Origin: a virus
Reading direction: 5' to 3' (one strand)
DNA: 28,746 nucleotides
Virus record (IMG/VR): IMGVR_UViG_3300022853_000068
Span: 1 to 28,746 of that record
Below the pieces are notes generated by a model. The model made no database searches. It was not told the origin of the DNA and saw nothing but the letters and a program-made list of their open reading frames with translations. The position numbers were made by a program, and so were the translations under genes. Positions 1 to 6,392 of the stretch are shown here, piece after piece. Position 1 is the first letter of the stretch, and every line of letters begins with the position of its first letter.

Positions 1-251
1 ACATGCCGTGAGACGCCATATAAGCTCGTTTGAGCCCGTTTTATGCCAACCCTTTACAATCATATTACCTGATTAAACTAGCCTTTATACCGTATCCTAC
101 AGCCTCGACTGACAATTTACGTCACCCTCTGACCATAATTGTCATAAAAGTGACCTATTGCGTCACATTGTGACCATCCAAGCAAGTATCATGCCAAGTC
201 TACAAACGGGAAAAACCCTTATAAATCAATGACTTACAGTTTTTGGCAAAG

Positions 252-268
252 TTGGCACGCAGTCTGCA
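252..268 (+). promoter_or_regulatory. Sigma54-like promoter motif
   Basis: TTGGCACGCAGTCTGCA matches the sigma54 (RpoN) consensus TTGGCACG-N4-TTGCA with one mismatch, and the GG and GC dinucleotides are separated by exactly 10 bases as the family requires. A sigma70 reading also exists (TTGGCA, 16 bases, TATCTT), but it is weaker. A TATATAT run follows at once. No enhancer site for a sigma54 activator was identified, so function is an inference from consensus match and location upstream of the first gene. Confidence 0.35.
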
Positions 269-490
269 TTATATATCTTGCCCCGGCAAGCCTTTGAGGC
301 AGTTGGTGGCCCTCGCAAGCATTGCGCTTGACAGGTTAACAGTTCGGACTAGTTACGTTGTAATGCGCCTAGTCTCGACGTGGATAGTACATACTGAGGG
401 TGTCGTCGTACACTCGGTCTATAGCATTGCCGCATGTAGTCAGTATAAAGCTACACACTAACAGTGAGCGGGTTATACTTGCGCGATTGT

Positions 491-502
491 TAGTCCGGAC
501 TA
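491..502. repeat. Palindromic repeat copy 1 (TAGTCCGGACTA)
   Basis: Perfect 12-bp palindrome 28 bases upstream of the gene at 531. A possible promoter (TACACA, 16 bases, TATACT) lies just upstream and would place the palindrome at the very start of the transcript. It could be a protein operator or an RNA hairpin with a CCGG loop. An imperfect relative (TTCGGACTAG) lies at about 343-352. Confidence 0.75.
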
Positions 503-530
503 CTTCTTCTAACTTATAGGGAGTGACACC

Positions 531-731
531 ATGCGTGTACATAAAGCACGGGGTGGAGCCTCGTATGATGTGGATCAAGAGCGACAGTATAACTGGTGGA
601 AGTCTAAGCCCGGGCGTAAGCTCAATGGCCCGACTCATCAGCTTACTAGGACTGAGCTTGAGGCTTTTGCTCAAGAACAAGGGCTAGAATTGTCTGCTAA
701 TGCCACGTTTGCGGTAGAGCGACACGCTTAG
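531..731 (+). CDS. Small early protein, unknown function
   Basis: This 66-residue basic protein starts at ATG after a good ribosome-binding site (GGGAG, 7 bases). It contains a QRQYNWWKSKPGRK segment and a C-terminal part that looks helical (RTELEAFAQEQGLE). It has no signal peptide or membrane segment. It is the first gene after the leader and follows palindrome copy 1, so it is probably expressed early. I do not recognise a family. Early phage proteins of this size often bind host factors, but nothing in the sequence shows that here. Confidence 0.7.
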   Translation: MRVHKARGGASYDVDQERQYNWWKSKPGRKLNGPTHQLTRTELEAFAQEQGLELSANATFAVERHA

Positions 732-764
732 AGTGAACAGGATACTTGTCAATGTGGTCCGGGA

Positions 765-776
765 TAGTCCGGACTA
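765..776. repeat. Palindromic repeat copy 2
   Basis: Perfect TAGTCCGGACTA in the gap between the genes at 531 and 875. The preceding GTCCGG (757-762) can pair with CCGGAC inside the palindrome, giving an alternative hairpin. Two further hairpins follow before the next gene: CTCTTG-ACAA-CAAGAG (788-803) and GACACT...AGTGTC (808-827). Confidence 0.75.
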
Positions 777-874
777 CATGAGCAAGCCTCTTGACAACAA
801 GAGCCGGGACACTAATGGACAAGTGTCTTGACATCCCCAGGACGGGACTAACTGAGTCTGAGAGAGGGTTCAAC

Positions 875-1222
875 GTGGCTAAGGGAAGACCTGTACGCGT
901 GAACCGTTCGAGACCATACAAGGTAGGGAATCGGATGCTATCCGACTATGACCTAGGATGGGACTTATGGTACACGCGTAAACCGTTGCCTCTCAATGCA
1001 CCCAGGGCTATGCAGCAAGGGTATGTGAAGGCTGCCAAGTCTAGCGATGCTAGTACTATGGCAAGCGCACGAACTCATGCTAGGAGAGGAATGTTTGTAT
1101 TCCTACCAGGGTATGAGCACCTTGCTGCAGATAGTGGTAAACCATTGTCTAGTGGATGCGAATCCCGCTATGCTGTGCGTGTTGCGAGAGCTGAGATAGA
1201 TAGAGTTAGGGAAATAGCTTGA
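875..1222 (+). CDS. Small basic early protein, unknown function
   Basis: I place the start at GTG 875, because GAGAGG sits 7 bases upstream and the protein then begins MAKGRPVRVNRSRP, a natural-looking basic N terminus. An in-frame ATG at 815 lacks a ribosome-binding site and lies inside a hairpin. The product is 115 residues, rich in Arg and Lys, with a WDLWYTRKPLPLN segment. There are no transmembrane segments and no known domain. The GAGAGGGTTCAA upstream is shared with the initiation region of the gene at 9753. Function is unknown. Confidence 0.6.
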   Translation: MAKGRPVRVNRSRPYKVGNRMLSDYDLGWDLWYTRKPLPLNAPRAMQQGYVKAAKSSDASTMASARTHARRGMFVFLPGYEHLAADSGKPLSSGCESRYAVRVARAEIDRVREIA

Positions 1223-1233
1223 CTGTAAAGGCA

Positions 1234-1245
1234 TAGTCCGGACTA
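1234..1245. repeat. Palindromic repeat copy 3
   Basis: Perfect TAGTCCGGACTA just after the gene ending at 1222 and 80 bases before the gene at 1326. Its right half (1242-1245) is also the outer end of a 12-bp stem-loop (1242-1269), so the two RNA structures would exclude each other. TTGACT lies 9 bases upstream. Confidence 0.75.
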
Positions 1246-1269
1246 CATTATCCGAAAGGATAGTGTAGT
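1242..1269 (+). promoter_or_regulatory. 12-bp hairpin with GAAA tetraloop in 5' leader
   Basis: The arms at 1242-1253 and 1258-1269 pair over 12 bp (11 Watson-Crick, one G-U) around a GAAA tetraloop. The hairpin lies in the leader of the gene at 1326 and overlaps palindrome copy 3. There is no U-run after it, so it is not an intrinsic terminator. It may be an mRNA stabiliser, a processing site or part of a switch with the palindrome. Confidence 0.6.
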
Positions 1270-1325
1270 GTAGACTGTCCCTTGAGATAGGGGTGGTGAC
1301 CATAACCAACTGAAGGAGTATCCGA

Positions 1326-1511
1326 ATGGATAACGTAGAGGTAAAGATTGTAGATGGTAAGTTACATCTGATCATTGACACGACACTGCCCATGCGTCCG
1401 CCAAAAGAGGGCAAGAAAATGTCCATGCTGGCGACTAGCAAGGGATTCCAGACCTTATTGCTGCCCAATGGTACGCAACTTAAGGTATCACTGAATGTAG
1501 GCGACTACTAG
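1326..1511 (+). CDS. Small conserved phage-type protein
   Basis: This 61-residue protein starts at ATG with a strong AAGGAG 7 bases upstream. The pattern VEVKIVDGKLHLIID ... PPKEGKKMSMLATSKG ... KVSLNVGDY resembles a short beta-rich family often seen in phage genomes, in which a K-x-GK-x-L-x-x-A-S-T-x-G segment is conserved. I recall the pattern but not a named function. It has no membrane segment. Its leader contains palindrome copy 3 and the GAAA hairpin. Confidence 0.75.
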   Translation: MDNVEVKIVDGKLHLIIDTTLPMRPPKEGKKMSMLATSKGFQTLLLPNGTQLKVSLNVGDY

Positions 1512-2088
1512 AGAGTGACAAAGCGAGAGCTAGGGTAGGACTAACACTACCCACATAGACGGGGCGGGCTGCCCTACTGTACACAGGTACTGCACCTTAT
1601 CGGGTGTCTAGCAAAGAGGTACAGGGGCAGTCCGTGCCGACCATAGCGTAGAGATACGCGAACCATGCCTACACATTAGGGATGGTAGACGGTTAGACTG
1701 TGCGCCAGTTTCTGACGGTGCGGCGAGCTAGGGACCCTATGCCTGAAGCTCAACATGCTAGACTAGATGCTGGTACAGGGTAGGCGATATGCCGTGGAAC
1801 AGGGAGAAATTCCAAACCGCGTGAGCCGAGGCTAGGTATAGGCAGAAACCCTAGCAACCTTGTGTACTCATCTTGCCCTTGGGAAAGGGACAGTCTAACC
1901 GTGTACTATTCTACTGTAAGTGGAGGCGTATCATGTGAGTGCCTGTGTAATGGCAGGCCAGGAAAGGAATGGTGTGCGAGTGACCCGAGAGGGAGGCACC
2001 CAAGCTGTGTCAGGAAGAGATACTAGTTAGACTGATGACAGGCAGCACACCATACCTCTTGCTCGTAGCAGTACCAGAGTGAGGGTTT
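1512..2088 (+). ncRNA. Gene-free, densely folded RNA region
   Basis: There is no plausible gene in this 577-base stretch, but there are many stem-loops. GGGTAG/CTACCC lies at 1533-1552. GCGTA-GAGA-TACGC with a GNRA loop lies at 1646-1659. A stem of 8 bp with one mismatch lies at 1662-1686. GCTAGG/CCTAGC lies at 1831-1855. CCCTT-GGGA-AAGGG lies at 1876-1889. CCC-GAGA-GGG inside GGTG/CACC lies at 1971-2000. A 9-bp stem with a 2-base bulge pairs 2004-2012 with 2036-2046. The density suggests a large structured RNA. Phages are known to carry large ornate RNAs such as GOLLD and ROOL, but I could not match either. Confidence 0.4.
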
Positions 2089-2250
2089 ATGATAGAGGCA
2101 GTGATGATACTGACAGGGATACTGGCCCTGTTGGTTGTGAATAGGAGAGATGCCAGTGGTAGAGGTAATGCGAGAGCTGGTAGACCTGGTGACAGGGCCA
2201 CTAGTGATGATAGGTATAGTGACAGTGTTGCCAATGAGCATACTGTTTAG
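2089..2250 (+). CDS. Possible small membrane protein
   Basis: This 53-residue frame begins MIEAVMILTGILALLVVNRRD, a single hydrophobic segment followed by positive charges, and ends in a polar Gly/Arg/Asp tail. GAGGG lies 3-4 bases before the ATG. It overlaps the next frame (2150) by about 100 bases, so one of the two may be spurious. If real it would be an inner-membrane protein with a cytoplasmic tail, like several neighbours. Function is unknown. Confidence 0.4.
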   Translation: MIEAVMILTGILALLVVNRRDASGRGNARAGRPGDRATSDDRYSDSVANEHTV

Positions 2251-2293
2251 TGTAGCAGGGGCAGGAGTTTGGATACTCCAATTGCTCCACTGA
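2150..2293 (+). CDS. Possible small membrane protein
   Basis: This 47-residue frame has a polar N terminus (MPVVEVMRELVDLVTG) followed by one or two hydrophobic stretches up to the end (LVMIGIVTVLPMSILFSVAG, then VWILQLLH). GGAG precedes the ATG, but only 2 bases away, so initiation may depend on coupling to the frame at 2089. Its stop lies just before the ribosome-binding site of the next gene, as expected in a compact operon. The membrane pattern favours a real gene; function is unknown. Confidence 0.45.
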   Translation: MPVVEVMRELVDLVTGPLVMIGIVTVLPMSILFSVAGAGVWILQLLH

Positions 2294-2310
2294 TACGGAG
2301 GAAAGGGACA

Positions 2311-2520
2311 GTGAAGACCCAATTGCATGGGTGTCTACTTGATGCCTGTAGGTGGGATGAGTACTACGAATTCTACCAGGTGAGATACCATGACTGCCGT
2401 CCGTATGCTCGGATAGGTAGGAGAACTGTGAAAACACGTTGGGTAGTCCGGACTACTGCCCAAGATGAGAGCGCACTACTGCCCACTATCGAGGAGGTAG
2501 CGGTAGTATCCAACAACTAG
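2311..2520 (+). CDS. Small early protein, unknown function
   Basis: I choose GTG 2311 because GGAGG lies 9 bases upstream; a longer in-frame version from TTG 2269 has no site. The 69-residue product is KTQLHGCLLDACRWDEYYEF..., with three cysteines and a basic middle (ARIGRRTVKTRW). Palindrome copy 4 lies inside the coding sequence and encodes VVRTT, so DNA or RNA function constrains these codons. No domain was recognised. Confidence 0.55.
   Translation: MKTQLHGCLLDACRWDEYYEFYQVRYHDCRPYARIGRRTVKTRWVVRTTAQDESALLPTIEEVAVVSNN
2444..2455. repeat. Palindromic repeat copy 4 (inside a gene)
   Basis: Perfect TAGTCCGGACTA, the only copy inside a coding sequence (gene 2311-2520). It lies 74 bases upstream of the next start at 2530, so its placement relative to a downstream gene is kept even here. 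GGG before and CCC after extend the symmetry partly. Confidence 0.75.
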
Positions 2521-2529
2521 GAGAATGAT

Positions 2530-2712
2530 ATGATCGTGACATTACTACTGATACTGTACACCAGTACAGGTATCATCGAACAGCAGGTACACGTAGTACC
2601 TGACAGCAGCATGACCACGTGTGAGCAGACCGGTGAGGGCTACGTTGAGTCCGGTTGGTATGGTGGAGCACGGGTAGCTGGTTACATATGCAAAGAGGAG
2701 GTAACACCATGA
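2530..2712 (+). CDS. Small protein with N-terminal hydrophobic segment
   Basis: This 60-residue protein begins MIVTLLLILYTSTGIIEQQ, a short hydrophobic stretch that could be a membrane anchor or poor signal peptide. A polar part follows with two cysteines (TTCEQ and YICKEE) that could form a disulfide outside the membrane. TAGGAG lies 6 bases before ATG. Its stop overlaps the next start (ATGA), indicating translational coupling with the gene at 2709. Function is unknown. Confidence 0.65.
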   Translation: MIVTLLLILYTSTGIIEQQVHVVPDSSMTTCEQTGEGYVESGWYGGARVAGYICKEEVTP

Positions 2713-3422
2713 GTCAGCAAGGTAGATTAGCGCACCTCACCCACAAGGGTGTACTGGGTGCATTCATTGTAGCTGAACGTAAGCAGCAGGGTGCAGCAAG
2801 TGACCTGTTCAAGCTAGCCAAGCGATGCAAAGATCAGGTGGAATTCATACGCCGATGTGAGGAGGCGGAAGACTTCTACTTGTCCGATGAAGCAGGACAG
2901 ATGAAGATCAAGGAGCTGCCCCGTAAGTATATCCAAGCCAAGTCGGATATCAAGGGCGGCTTCAAGGCCGGGTTAGACTTCACTCGGATCAAGTCGTACC
3001 ATGCCATGAAGAATGCTAAGGGTGAGGCCAACAAGCAGGCTGCTGCCCTAGAAGAATCGGAAGTTGTTGTTGTAGTCCCTGACCAGGATGAGGCAGCACC
3101 CACGATCAGTGATGAGGTCGTCACTGTTCAGAGCACCAAGGAGCAGCGTGATAGCACACGTCGTTATGCTGGCCCACGTAAGGACCGGGATGCTAGCCCG
3201 GAAATTACAATGGCCGAAGCCTTGGAGCAGGGTCTGGTGTTGGATGCAAAGACCAACGTCCTGATGCCTGAGGACATGCGTGCCCTAGTGGTTGCGCTGT
3301 CCAAGCTACCTGAGATGCCTCGTGCTCGGCTTATCAAGCAGTTCACGAAGGATGCACAGCGTGCTCTTAGCGAGCAGGGCCAGCGCCCACAGTCTGGAGT
3401 CATCCATGTCCAATCAGCGTAG
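2709..3422 (+). CDS. Unknown 237-residue early protein
   Basis: ATG 2709 follows GAGGAGG at 7-8 bases and overlaps the upstream stop. Residues 1-110 are charged and probably helical (AERKQQGAASDLFKLAKRCKD, RCEEAEDFYLSDEAG). An acidic, Val-rich linker follows at about 115-140. The last third carries LVLDAKTNVLMPEDMRALVVALSKLPEMPRARL and a helical segment. There are no membrane segments and no motif I can name. It is one of the larger early genes, with typical codon use for this half. Function is unknown. Confidence 0.75.
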   Translation: MSQQGRLAHLTHKGVLGAFIVAERKQQGAASDLFKLAKRCKDQVEFIRRCEEAEDFYLSDEAGQMKIKELPRKYIQAKSDIKGGFKAGLDFTRIKSYHAMKNAKGEANKQAAALEESEVVVVVPDQDEAAPTISDEVVTVQSTKEQRDSTRRYAGPRKDRDASPEITMAEALEQGLVLDAKTNVLMPEDMRALVVALSKLPEMPRARLIKQFTKDAQRALSEQGQRPQSGVIHVQSA

Positions 3423-3504
3423 TTCATGGTGGTACGTGCCAGTCCTTTGGGGAGCATTCCTCTTTGGGCTGGTAGGTGCTATCTATCTTCACTCAATCTT
3501 TTAG
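3406..3504 (+). CDS. Single-span membrane peptide
   Basis: A 32-residue protein starts at ATG 3406 (TGGAG, 6 bases) inside the last codons of the previous gene. The sequence is MSNQRSSWWYVPVLWGAF followed by LFGLVGAIYLHSIF, one transmembrane helix with a short polar N terminus. Its stop overlaps the ribosome-binding site of the gene at 3514. It starts a cluster of three tiny membrane genes. Function is unknown. Confidence 0.6.
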   Translation: MSNQRSSWWYVPVLWGAFLFGLVGAIYLHSIF

Positions 3505-3513
3505 GAGAAACCT

Positions 3514-3651
3514 ATGTTCTTTAGTTCATTCAGTGGTGGCGTTGGCAGAGTCGTTATCGGCACTGTCATTGGCTTACTATCAATGGCCGGAACAATGAAG
3601 GTAATCGAATGGGCACCCCAGGTGACGACCTTCGTAAGCGGCCTGTTGTAG
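3514..3651 (+). CDS. Small membrane protein
   Basis: A 45-residue protein with an excellent start (TTAGGAGAAACCT before ATG; the 14-base string AGGAGAAACCTATG recurs at the gene at 7435). It has a Gly-rich hydrophobic segment (RVVIGTVIGLLSMAGTMKVI) and a short tail. One membrane span is likely. Its 3' end overlaps the gene at 3609 in another frame. Function is unknown. Confidence 0.65.
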   Translation: MFFSSFSGGVGRVVIGTVIGLLSMAGTMKVIEWAPQVTTFVSGLL

Positions 3652-3776
3652 ATCAGCGCAAACCGAGCCGCACTCCCTTCCCAAAAGGCGGGGAGTGGAC
3701 GGCTTTGGTGCTGATGGTGGTTATCTTTGGCGGGCTGGCTGGTATCTTAGATGCCGTGGCTCGCATGGTAGGGTAA
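3609..3776 (+). CDS. Small membrane protein
   Basis: A 55-residue protein starting at ATG 3609 after AAGG at 7 bases, overlapping the previous gene by 43 bases. It has a basic polar N terminus (GDDLRKRPVVDQRKPSR) and one clear membrane segment (TALVLMVVIFGGLAGILDAV). The likely topology is a cytoplasmic N terminus. Together with 3406 and 3514 it forms a compact set of membrane peptides upstream of palindrome copy 5. Function is unknown. Confidence 0.65.
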   Translation: MGTPGDDLRKRPVVDQRKPSRTPFPKGGEWTALVLMVVIFGGLAGILDAVARMVG

Positions 3777-3794
3777 CTGTAATCTAAACTCAAG

Positions 3795-3806
3795 TAGTCC
3801 GGACTA
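3795..3806. repeat. Palindromic repeat copy 5
   Basis: TAGTCCGGACTA, here extended to a perfect 14-bp palindrome (GTAGTCCGGACTAC, 3794-3807). It lies 25 bases before the GTG start at 3832. TGTAAT, a fair -10 box, lies about 14 bases upstream. Confidence 0.75.
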
Positions 3807-3831
3807 CCTCAAGCCGGTACGGAGTGGCGTG

Positions 3832-4047
3832 GTGAATACATTTAAAGCATGGGAGCCGAAACAATTCTTGTTATCAGAGGACGAAGCCAAAGCCGAGTGC
3901 TGGTTAGCAGCTCAGATATACCTGGATACCAATCACTTCCTGTACGATGGAGACACCATACACTCCGTAGTAGTGGAGTCCACGTGGCACATCATGAGGA
4001 TGATGTATTGTGGACCGAACCCAACCCCCTTAATTACTCAGGAGTAA
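3832..4047 (+). CDS. Small early protein, unknown function
   Basis: Two tandem GTG codons (3829 and 3832) follow GGAG; 3832 has the better spacing of 7. The 71-residue product is NTFKAWEPKQFLLSEDEAKAECWLAAQIYL..., soluble and mildly acidic, with aromatic and Met-rich parts (WHIMRMMYCG). It follows palindrome copy 5 directly. The next gene starts 7 bases downstream of its stop. No family was recognised. Confidence 0.55.
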   Translation: MNTFKAWEPKQFLLSEDEAKAECWLAAQIYLDTNHFLYDGDTIHSVVVESTWHIMRMMYCGPNPTPLITQE

Positions 4048-4053
4048 TCATGT

Positions 4054-4521
4054 ATGTTCTCTCTAATCTTTCCCTTACGAATGGCTGTCATCATCATCGT
4101 TATTTGTGGTGCCCTCGTTGCGCCCCCACTTCGGGCGGACGAGCTTCATCACCCACCGTTAATCGACGTGTTGATCGTCCCGGAAACATCGCCAGTGTAT
4201 CCCGGAATGTACTGCGTAGCATCGTACTCAATCCTCCACGAACAGCTGATGTCTTTGGACCAGAGGGGTATACCCCCGATAGTGGCTGAGGATTTAAAGG
4301 CTCGTGGTAGTGGGCTGATGGTATTCCTATACCCTCTCGCCGAGGAGGTGGAGCAGCTAGGAGCTATCGACTTCACCGCTGAGGTGCTGGTACTCAAGGG
4401 TTACCTGATAGCCCATGTAGATGGTAGCTACTGGCTTGAGCAGGCCGAGGCTTACGACTGTCGTGCCATGACAGAACAGTGGGCTAAACTGAAACATCAG
4501 CACTATAGTACGCCCTTGTAG
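4054..4521 (+). CDS. Secreted protein with signal peptide, unknown function
   Basis: The 155-residue protein has a classic signal peptide: basic start, hydrophobic core (MAVIIIVICGALVAPP) and a probable cleavage site after LRA, before DELHH. The mature part has two cysteines (MYCVAS and YDCRAM) that may pair in the periplasm. ATG 4054 lies 9 bases after GGAG; an in-frame ATG at 4081 would still leave a signal peptide. It probably acts in the periplasm, for example in superinfection exclusion or envelope modification, but no motif shows which. Confidence 0.6.
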   Translation: MFSLIFPLRMAVIIIVICGALVAPPLRADELHHPPLIDVLIVPETSPVYPGMYCVASYSILHEQLMSLDQRGIPPIVAEDLKARGSGLMVFLYPLAEEVEQLGAIDFTAEVLVLKGYLIAHVDGSYWLEQAEAYDCRAMTEQWAKLKHQHYSTPL

Positions 4522-4736
4522 GGTGTACATAATGGACTGATCTTCATTGCTGTGCCCAGCTTCGGTTGGGTACATCAATGCAGAGCAGCACGAGATACAG
4601 TGCGCTAGACTCTAGCATGTCACCTCAATGTGACGTACCAACCTTGACATAAGGTGATAGGTTGGAATGTGTGAGCGTCCGACAGGGCCGCGTCCCTGTG
4701 CATTGAGATACACTCACCAACCCAAGGAGAAATAGC
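4522..4736 (+). promoter_or_regulatory. Structured 5' leader with competing helices
   Basis: This gene-free 215-base leader contains a six-pair stem with a C(UUCG)G tetraloop (4555-4570) and GTCAC/GTGAC (about 4619-4634). CCAACC (4638-4643) can pair with GGTTGG (4660-4665). A second CCAACC (4717-4722), directly before the AAGGAG ribosome-binding site of the gene at 4737, could pair with the same GGTTGG. ACAGGG/CCCTGT forms another stem at about 4682-4699. The arrangement resembles a translational switch. Confidence 0.4.
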
Positions 4737-4919
4737 ATGAATTTAATATCAGCTATGCTCGCATCAGCACCCCGGTATGTAGTAATACTGCTCGTGGTCG
4801 TGATGCTTGTGTTCGGCTCTCATGCCGGACTCGATTACTTGGTCGCCTTCTTAGGCGATGCTTGCGTCCCCGTGGATGCTACTACCAGCGTTTGTCTGGT
4901 AGCTGATACGGCACAGTAA
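4737..4919 (+). CDS. Small membrane protein
   Basis: A 60-residue protein with a strong start (AAGGAG, 7 bases, ATG). It has a long hydrophobic stretch (about residues 12-28, YVVILLVVVMLVFGSHAG) and a C-terminal part with two cysteines (DACVPV and TSVCLV) that could form a disulfide in the periplasm. It is preceded by the structured leader at 4522-4736, suggesting controlled translation. Function is unknown. Confidence 0.65.
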   Translation: MNLISAMLASAPRYVVILLVVVMLVFGSHAGLDYLVAFLGDACVPVDATTSVCLVADTAQ

Positions 4920-5095
4920 CCTGTGTCGGTGGCACGATCTGTAACATTGGTAGCTATGTATGTGTGAACATGCCAAGCCTGTCGATACCTAACTGCGGTA
5001 GCCTCTGGTGAACGTAGTTGTAGATAGGTGGGTTGCTCAGTAACCATGCGAGACACACCTCGTTACGATAAGGATTAATGTGTCAGTTCGATGAG

Positions 5096-5107
5096 TAGTC
5101 CGGACTA
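5096..5107. repeat. Palindromic repeat copy 6
   Basis: Perfect TAGTCCGGACTA, 37 bases before the start at 5145 and the last copy in the window. The following TCCGGG makes its reverse complement look like the extended context of copy 2, where CCGG also lies a few bases upstream. The rest of the gap (4920-5095) holds no gene. Confidence 0.75.
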
Positions 5108-5144
5108 TCCGGGCTTAATTTAAACCACAATGAAGGAGAAGCTT

Positions 5145-6392
5145 ATGATAGTCACTGACTTACATAAGACCTCAGTCAGTGGACGTCACCAGAAATCACA
5201 GCGTAAGCACGAGGACGTAAGGACTCCGACTGCACGTAATGCGATAGTACGGGATAGAGAGAGTGGGTTATACCACGCTAACTATGACACCACTAAACTG
5301 AGTGATGCCTTAAACAGCATCAACCTGCGATTGAATGCGCTTGAGTTAAATCAGCACGTTCTCCACCGTCAAGGTGTGATCGCAACCCCCGATAGTGTGA
5401 TAGCTCCAGCAGTACAGAGCAACGTGATACCTATGGCGGATGCACGTAAGGCTAAGGAGCAGAGTAAGGTAGTCCCTGTATCTCAGCCCGGCAATGAAGC
5501 CGAGCAACTTCCCTTCCCGGAGGTGCAAGATGAGGTCCAGGTCTTACCTGCTCCGAAGCCAGTTACTCAGGTCGTTAGGGCCAGTAACTACGAGCCAACA
5601 CGAATCGGGAAAGAAAGCACGCTCACTCCCAGTGAGATGGTGCCCGAAGCAACCTTGGATATACTAGCTGCTGTGATGCCCGACGAAGATGTCGGTATAG
5701 TTGAACAGCTCGCCGATGCATACGGGATGGACCTCGTAGAGGCTAGTGAAATCCTCTGTCGTGAGTACTTCCGACGGGAAGCAGAGTGCATGAAGCACCA
5801 CGACAAACCTCGCATTGATGTTAAGCTGGCTCGTTACGAGAGCAAGCGAGGCATGATCATCCCTGGCTTCGAGTACATGGAGTACTGTGGCCCACGGTCG
5901 GAGAACACACAGTTCAAGGCTTGGTCAAGGGAGATGCGAGCACGTGAGATAGAGTTGAAGGGAGCAGCAGCCGCACGGTTAGCCGACCCGCCTCTTACCT
6001 CGGCACCCTACACACAGGGTGAGATGGCCTATCGCAAGAAGGCTATCATTCATCGAGCAGCAGCTCGACCGAAGGCGCATACCCCAGGGTTTGCTCACGT
6101 GCAGAAGGTATCTAAGGAGCTCGCTGTACCGCCTGCTGTGACAACAGCATCGCAGATAGCAGCCATTGGTGCCTGGACATGGGATGTCTATCAGAAGGGC
6201 CGCAAGCTCGTCGGCATGAACCCGACCGTTCGTCACGCTGCAAAGCGTACACGATATGAACTGATGGATGCTGTCAATAACTTCGAGGGAAACAATATCA
6301 GCCCTCGGTCCAAGGTAGCGGTGCCTTGTGACGATACAATCCCCCAAGCCGAGTTGGTCCGGAGGTACCGACGTACAGGGATCGGATACTGA
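5145..6392 (+). CDS. Unknown 415-residue early protein
   Basis: ATG 5145 lies 6 bases after AAGGAG; an ATG at 5130 would put that site inside the coding sequence. The N-terminal 40 residues are basic (HKTSVSGRHQKSQRKHEDVR). A short helical segment follows at about 50-70. A Val/Pro-rich linker spans about 75-150. The rest is a charged, probably helical region with LLDILAAVMP-like and WDVYQKGRKLVGMNP segments and a very basic C terminus (RRYRRTGIGY). There are no membrane segments. Its length and charge would suit a nucleic-acid or host-protein binder, but no domain is recognised. Confidence 0.75.
   Translation: MIVTDLHKTSVSGRHQKSQRKHEDVRTPTARNAIVRDRESGLYHANYDTTKLSDALNSINLRLNALELNQHVLHRQGVIATPDSVIAPAVQSNVIPMADARKAKEQSKVVPVSQPGNEAEQLPFPEVQDEVQVLPAPKPVTQVVRASNYEPTRIGKESTLTPSEMVPEATLDILAAVMPDEDVGIVEQLADAYGMDLVEASEILCREYFRREAECMKHHDKPRIDVKLARYESKRGMIIPGFEYMEYCGPRSENTQFKAWSREMRAREIELKGAAAARLADPPLTSAPYTQGEMAYRKKAIIHRAAARPKAHTPGFAHVQKVSKELAVPPAVTTASQIAAIGAWTWDVYQKGRKLVGMNPTVRHAAKRTRYELMDAVNNFEGNNISPRSKVAVPCDDTIPQAELVRRYRRTGIGY

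Larger units (their letters stand above)
1..530. other. Gene-free left leader region
   Basis: I see no convincing gene in the first 530 bases; the open frames here lack ribosome-binding sites and look random. The stretch holds inverted GTCAC/GTGAC sequences (GTCACATTGTGAC at about 163-177), a GACAATT...AATTGTC inverted repeat at about 110-153, a sigma54-like promoter motif at 252-268, a TTGACA hexamer at 328-333 and the first palindromic repeat at 491-502. It looks like a control region ahead of the early genes. Whether it is a genome end cannot be told from the window. Confidence 0.6.

Noticed and set aside
328-356. Sigma70 promoter from TTGACA at 328
   Set aside because: The -35 hexamer is perfect, but no acceptable -10 box lies 15-19 bases downstream (TAGTTA is the best).
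505-525. TTATAGGGAGT resembling the end of a T7 RNA polymerase promoter
   Set aside because: Only the CTATAGGGAG part matches, the GGGAG is the ribosome-binding site of the gene at 531, and no T7-type RNA polymerase or repeated promoter set is seen.
3849-4289. 146-codon plus-strand frame overlapping 3832-4047 and 4054-4521
   Set aside because: It covers two better-supported genes in other frames and has no ribosome-binding site.
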